From positions 1-22,501 of the forward strand of contig JBHEQW010000045.1 in assembly GCA_046530935.1 (NCBI GenBank): a DNA stretch of 22,501 nucleotides, read 5' to 3'. A program made the position numbers and the translations under genes. Shown one piece after another: positions 19,587-22,501 of this stretch. Within the stretch, counting starts at the first letter, position 1; every line of letters starts with the position of its first letter. The notes under the pieces were generated by a model. It was not told the DNA's origin. It did no database searches and saw only the letters and a program-made list of their open reading frames with translations. The stretch comes from Arsenophonus sp046530935. Its GTDB lineage: Bacteria; Pseudomonadota; Gammaproteobacteria; Enterobacterales; Enterobacteriaceae.

Positions 19587-19784
19587 ATGAAGCTATTCGA
19601 ATAAATAGGCCATATAACACGTGAAATTGCATATTATTTTTCTGATTTATCAAGTTTATCTCCTCTAGCAGCTTGATTTCAAGCGATCTAGATAAATTCT
19701 TAAGAAGAACAATATATCAAAGACTATAAAACAGCACTCAGATCATAAATATCCTTTGAAGCAGTGTAGTAGCGACAACTGCTC
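19587..19784 (+). pseudogene. Small decayed reading frame of unknown function
   Basis: An ATG at 19587 follows a good AGGAG at 19575-19579. The frame reads MKLFE, stop, IGHITREIAYYFSDLSSLSP, LAA, stop, FQAI, stop, INS, stop, EEQYIKDYKTALRS and so on. It looks like one continuous peptide frame carrying about six stops but no obvious frameshift. I do not recognise the family. It may be a passenger of IS91 copy 2 or an older fragment trapped beside it. It could also be chance. Confidence 0.3.
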
Positions 19785-20430
19785 ATACCATAGTGTGTGC
19801 TACCTTCTTTTTTTTATCTTCTCATTTTCTACGTTTTCTGGCTTTTTTATGTGTGTATAAACTTCCTTTCCTTTAAAGGATTTAAAAAATATTTTATCTA
19901 CTTCAACAATCTACTTAGTGCGTTTATGTTGACGGCTATTAGTGCTGAAGGCTGGAACAATGACGCCATCTAAAGGCTGTTTTAAAATCAACACCTATTT
20001 TATTCCGTTAACTTAACGTAAAGTTAAGTTATTAAAATACATTGCAGATAATTAAATCATTTATCATTGTGATCTAGTTTTTTGAGAGGAATTGCAATAA
20101 GTTTGCAAAACATTTTCATGCAAATGGTAATTTTTAATTATATTGTTATAACCATACTAATAAATCTCCACAAGTAGATAACATGCTCAGTGTAACAAAT
20201 ATTGTCATGATAAATCTGGAATGGAGTTTTTTCAATACATAAACAAAATCATCCGACAGATTGTTGCATAGCCAACTAATAAAATATAGCTTTATGTTGC
20301 CAGAGAGTAATGAAAGAATCTATTTAATCTATATAACTGTTTGCTTTTTCCATGGCAGCCAATATGTAGCGAAAATCTTTCATTATAATGGATTTCTACC
20401 AACAAATTTTGCCAAGATAGCCGTAAATTA
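19785..20430. repeat. Unidentified repeat V, copy 2, right block
   Basis: This block aligns with about 6985-7618 of copy 1. Anchors are TTTTTATGTGTGTATAA (19845) against TTTCTTATGTGTGTG (7030), AAAAATATTTT, TAAAGTTAAGTTATTAAAATAC (20020, over 20 bp of shared run with copy 1), and the block around 20340 (CTATATAACTGTTTGC). Together with 17496-17800 it restores an uninterrupted copy. It ends just before the isc regulatory region. Confidence 0.6.
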
Positions 20431-20439
20431 GCAGGTTAA

Positions 20440-20472
20440 ATGGTTGACTAAAATACTCAGAAATGACACAAT
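20440..20472 (+). promoter_or_regulatory. IscR type-1-like operator overlapping a candidate isc promoter
   Basis: The 25 bp at 20440-20464 match the remembered IscR type 1 consensus (ATASYYGACTRWWWYAGTCRRSTAT) at 21 of 25 positions, with core TTGACTAAAATACTCAG. TTGACT (20444-20449) could serve as -35, with CACAAT (20467-20472) 17 bp further, preceded by an extended TGn. The site is about 40 bp before the iscR remnant start, where the enterobacterial isc promoter lies. The consensus is quoted from memory; binding is inferred. Confidence 0.55.
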
Positions 20473-20502
20473 TTATATCCAATTTAACTATGGGAGCATA
20501 CT

Positions 20503-21014
20503 ATGATAGTTACATCTAAAGTTTGCTATCAAGTTAACAAACGGCAATGTTAGATCCAAAATTACATTCAAAGACATACCATGTACAATTTGGTGATATT
20601 ATTGAAAATCCAAAGGATTTAACTTTTTTATCTTTAGCAACTTTTTTCTTAACTTTATAAAAACGAAAACTAAGTAGTTGCAAGTATTCGTGGTGAGAGA
20701 CATAGCAGTGAATATTTATTCTGTCGGCATCCGAAAATTTTTATTGCTCAAGTTATTTCTCATATTTATGAGTTTTTTGATATAACTTGTTATCAAAAAA
20801 AAGAAGGATTTCAAGCTAAGTGCATTGTTTTATTCATGCACTCTTGCATAATTTATGTGACCATATTAAATAATCTTCTTAAAAAGAAGATTAGCTTAAA
20901 AAATTTATCAATAATCAATAAGTACAAGAATATGCTTATTCTCAATATAATGAGAAACAGCACGCAAGAAAAGCGATTCATCAACACAACCCTATTATTA
21001 ATATAATAATATAA
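20503..21014 (+). pseudogene. iscR: Decayed Fe-S cluster regulator IscR
   Basis: IscR is an Rrf2-family [2Fe-2S] repressor of the isc operon. The ghost begins at ATG 20503, with GGGAG 11 bp upstream, as MIVTSKVCYQV (E. coli MRLTSKGRYAV). After a frameshift come TAMLDPKLHS (TAMLDVALNS), FGDIIENPKDL, and FLSLATFFLTL, stop, KRKLSS (SYLEQLFSRLRKNGLVSS). Then ASIRGERHSSEYLF (SSVRGPGGGYLL), IAQVISHIYEFFDIT (IAVGEVISAVDESVDAT), and HALLHNLCDHIK in another frame (HALWRDLSDRL). Of the three cluster cysteines, the first aligns with Tyr and the second with Phe. The end, HARKAIHQHNPIIN..., stops at TAA 21012. The length is about 170 codons against 162. Stops, frameshifts and lost ligands make it dead. 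Confidence 0.9.
20871..20893 (+). other. Perfect 10-bp stem-loop inside the iscR remnant
   Basis: TAATCTTCTT (20871-20880) pairs with AAGAAGATTA (20884-20893) around an AAA loop. It would lie in the long leader between the isc promoter and iscS. No T-tract follows on the + strand, so it is not an intrinsic terminator for iscS transcription. Confidence 0.45.
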
Positions 21015-21097
21015 ACTGAATAATTCTACAAATAGAATAATTGCAAAGTGATAAAATTTTTAGATATTTTTCGTCTTAAATTGGAGCTATTAAATTA

Positions 21098-22312
21098 ATG
21101 AAATTACCGATTTATTTAGATTACTCTGCGACCACACCGGTTGATCCTCGTGTTGCTGAAAAAATGATGAAGTGTATGACTATGGATGGCAATTTTGGTA
21201 ATCCATCATCACGCTCTCATGGGTTTGGCTGGCGGGCTGAAGAGGCTGTTGATATTGCAAGAAATCAAATTGCTGAGTTAGTCAATGCAGATCCTCGCGA
21301 GATTGTTTTTACTTCAGGAGCGACTGAATCAGATAACTTGGCTGTAAAAGGCGTTGCCAATTTTTATCAAAAAAAAGGTAATCATATTATTACATGTAAA
21401 ACCGAGCATAAAGCGGTTTTGGATACTTGCCATCAGCTTGAACATGAAGGTTTTAAAGTTACTTATATGTCACCAAAAAATAATGGTCTTATTGATTTAC
21501 ATGAACTTGAAGCAGCTATGCGTGATGAAACAATTTTAGTTTCTATCATGTATGTTAATAACGAGATTGGTATCATTCAAGATATTACCTCTATTGGTGA
21601 ACTTTGCCGCAATCGAGGAATTTTTTTTCATGTTGATGCAACACAAGCGGTCGGGAAATTACCAATTGATTTGAGTAAACTAAAAGTTGATTTAATGTCT
21701 TTCTCAGCACATAAACTATATGGACCCATGGGAATAGGCGCACTTTATGTGTGTCATAAACCTCGTATTCGAGTTGAAGCCCAACAACATGGTGGTGGTC
21801 ATGAACGAGGAATGCGCTCAGGGACATTACCTGTCCACCAAATTGTAGGAATGGGCGAAGCTTATCGAATTGCTAAAGCAGAAATGGCGATAGAATCTGA
21901 TAGATTATACACTTTTCGCCAACGTTTATGGAACGGTATTAAGAATATTGAAGAAGTTTATCTTAATGGTGATCTGATAAATGGCGCCCCTCATATTTTG
22001 AATGTCAGTTTTAACTATCTAGAAAGTGAATCATTGATGGTTACACTCAAAGATTTAGCTGTATCATCAGGTTCCGCGTGTACATCGGCAAGCTTCGAAT
22101 CTTCATATGTATTAAGAGCATTGGGAATGAATGATGAGTTAGCACATAGTTCAATTCGTTTCTCTTTTGGACGCTTCACGACAGAAGAAGAAATCGATTA
22201 TGCCATCAAACTAATCCCTAATGCAATAGATCGGCTGCGTGATCTTTCTCCTCTATGGAAAATCTATAAGCATGGGGTCAATCTTAATAGAATTGAATGG
22301 ATTAATCATTAA
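21098..22312 (+). CDS. iscS: Cysteine desulfurase IscS
   Basis: IscS is a PLP enzyme that converts cysteine to alanine and carries the sulfur as a persulfide for Fe-S clusters, tRNA thiolation, thiamine and other pathways. The product is 404 aa, identical in length to E. coli IscS and strongly similar throughout (MKLPIYLDYSATTPVDPRVAEKMM, shown here only in part: LDYSATTPVDPRVAEKM). PLP and active-site residues are in place: His104 in KTEHKAV, Asp180 in HVDATQAVGK, Lys206 in SFSAHKLYGP and the persulfide Cys328 in SSGSACTSAS. The C-terminus LSPLWKIYKHGVDLN-like tail that docks partner proteins is retained. GGAG at 21083 precedes the ATG at 21098 by 11 bp. It follows a dead iscR by 84 bp and is followed 3 bp later by a dead iscU. 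It is clearly under selection while its neighbours are not. Confidence 0.97.
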   Translation: MKLPIYLDYSATTPVDPRVAEKMMKCMTMDGNFGNPSSRSHGFGWRAEEAVDIARNQIAELVNADPREIVFTSGATESDNLAVKGVANFYQKKGNHIITCKTEHKAVLDTCHQLEHEGFKVTYMSPKNNGLIDLHELEAAMRDETILVSIMYVNNEIGIIQDITSIGELCRNRGIFFHVDATQAVGKLPIDLSKLKVDLMSFSAHKLYGPMGIGALYVCHKPRIRVEAQQHGGGHERGMRSGTLPVHQIVGMGEAYRIAKAEMAIESDRLYTFRQRLWNGIKNIEEVYLNGDLINGAPHILNVSFNYLESESLMVTLKDLAVSSGSACTSASFESSYVLRALGMNDELAHSSIRFSFGRFTTEEEIDYAIKLIPNAIDRLRDLSPLWKIYKHGVNLNRIEWINH

Positions 22313-22315
22313 TAG

Positions 22316-22501
22316 ATGAATTGACGGTTTCATAAGTTTAATAAACATTCACTTAACATATGTTAAGGTTAGTTTGATAATAATGATCTAATGCTAGTAT
22401 ATGGTGAAATAATGACCGGATAATCTGCATATCTTGATATCATGAAGTATTGGATCAAAGTTAATGACGCAGAGTATCTCAAATAGATACGCGTTTTAAA
22501 A
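22316..22501 (+). pseudogene. iscU: Decayed Fe-S scaffold protein IscU (partial at window edge)
   Basis: IscU is the scaffold on which IscS builds clusters. A possible ATG at 22316 is followed almost at once by a TGA. From about 22373 the frame reads FDNNDLMLVYGEIMTG, stop at 22421, SAYLDIMK, YWIKVNDAEYLK, stop at 22484, IRVLK. This matches E. coli FDNNDENVGSGMVGAPACGDVMK...IKVNDEGIIEDARFKT. The first catalytic Cys of the GAPACGD motif aligns with Tyr. At least three stops and a lost active-site residue show that it is dead. Its position directly after iscS is the normal operon place. The rest lies beyond the window. Confidence 0.88.

Larger units (their letters stand above)
17806..19784 (-). 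mobile_element. IS91-family insertion sequence copy 2 (dead), inserted in repeat V
   Basis: The lower-coordinate end adjoins GAAC at 17802-17805 (GTTC on the tnpA strand), as IS91 elements do. Two small palindromes overlap this end: AACGAAATTCGTT (17803-17815) and GAAATTGAATTTC (17825-17837). The similarity to IS91 copy 1 runs to about 19430. The 19440-19784 part has no partner in copy 1, so the far end is not fixed; the limit given is where repeat V resumes. Confidence 0.55.

Noticed and set aside
1..22501. Stop-codon reassignment to explain the many in-frame stops
   Set aside because: The five intact genes run full length with no internal stops, and the broken genes also have frameshifts and lost catalytic residues.
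1..22501. CRISPR arrays, tRNA or rRNA genes
   Set aside because: No regularly spaced repeats and no tRNA- or rRNA-like sequence were seen on reading the window by eye.

Overview
The window looks like a chromosome segment from a gamma-proteobacterial (Enterobacterales) insect symbiont in mid-stage genome decay. It is AT-rich by eye. Only five genes are intact (aroH, recC, glyA, suhB, iscS), covering about 7.7 kb of 22.5 kb. The rest is gene-length 'ghosts' whose ancestry can still be read by translating through stops and frameshifts. The intact proteins are closest, from memory, to their E. coli counterparts, and the order glyA ... suhB <> trmJ-iscR-iscS-iscU is the enterobacterial arrangement. 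An Arsenophonus-, Sodalis- or Serratia-symbiotica-like organism is plausible, but the genus is inference.

Layout. 1-240: 3' end of a dead IS256-family element (copy D). 241-713: no gene seen. 714-1769: aroH (-). 1818-3282: dead IS256 element A (-) with possible 8-bp target duplications. 3552-5227: dead IS91-family element (-), cut at its upstream end by IS256 copy C (+, 5228-6651). 6672-7618: an unidentified repeat, here called V. 7832-11230: recC (+). 11249-12652: dead IS256 copy B (-), starting 18 bp after the recC stop. 12769-14022: glyA (+). 14111-15270: decayed hcaT-type MFS transporter. 15667-16473: suhB (-). 16598-17378: decayed trmJ. 17496-20430: a second copy of repeat V, split by a second dead IS91 element. 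20440-20464: IscR-type operator. 20503-21014: decayed iscR. 21098-22312: intact iscS. 22316 to the end: decayed iscU.

Functionally, the surviving genes are core ones: entry to aromatic biosynthesis (aroH), one-carbon/folate metabolism (glyA), the Chi-reading subunit of the recombination nuclease (recC), the inositol-phosphatase-fold protein that also acts in rRNA antitermination (suhB), and the cysteine desulfurase (iscS). The most notable pattern is that iscS is intact while iscR before it and iscU after it are both dead. This suggests iscS is kept for sulfur transfer (for example tRNA thiolation) rather than as part of a working ISC operon. All six insertion sequences are dead, so an old IS expansion appears to have been followed by point-mutational decay with little deletion.
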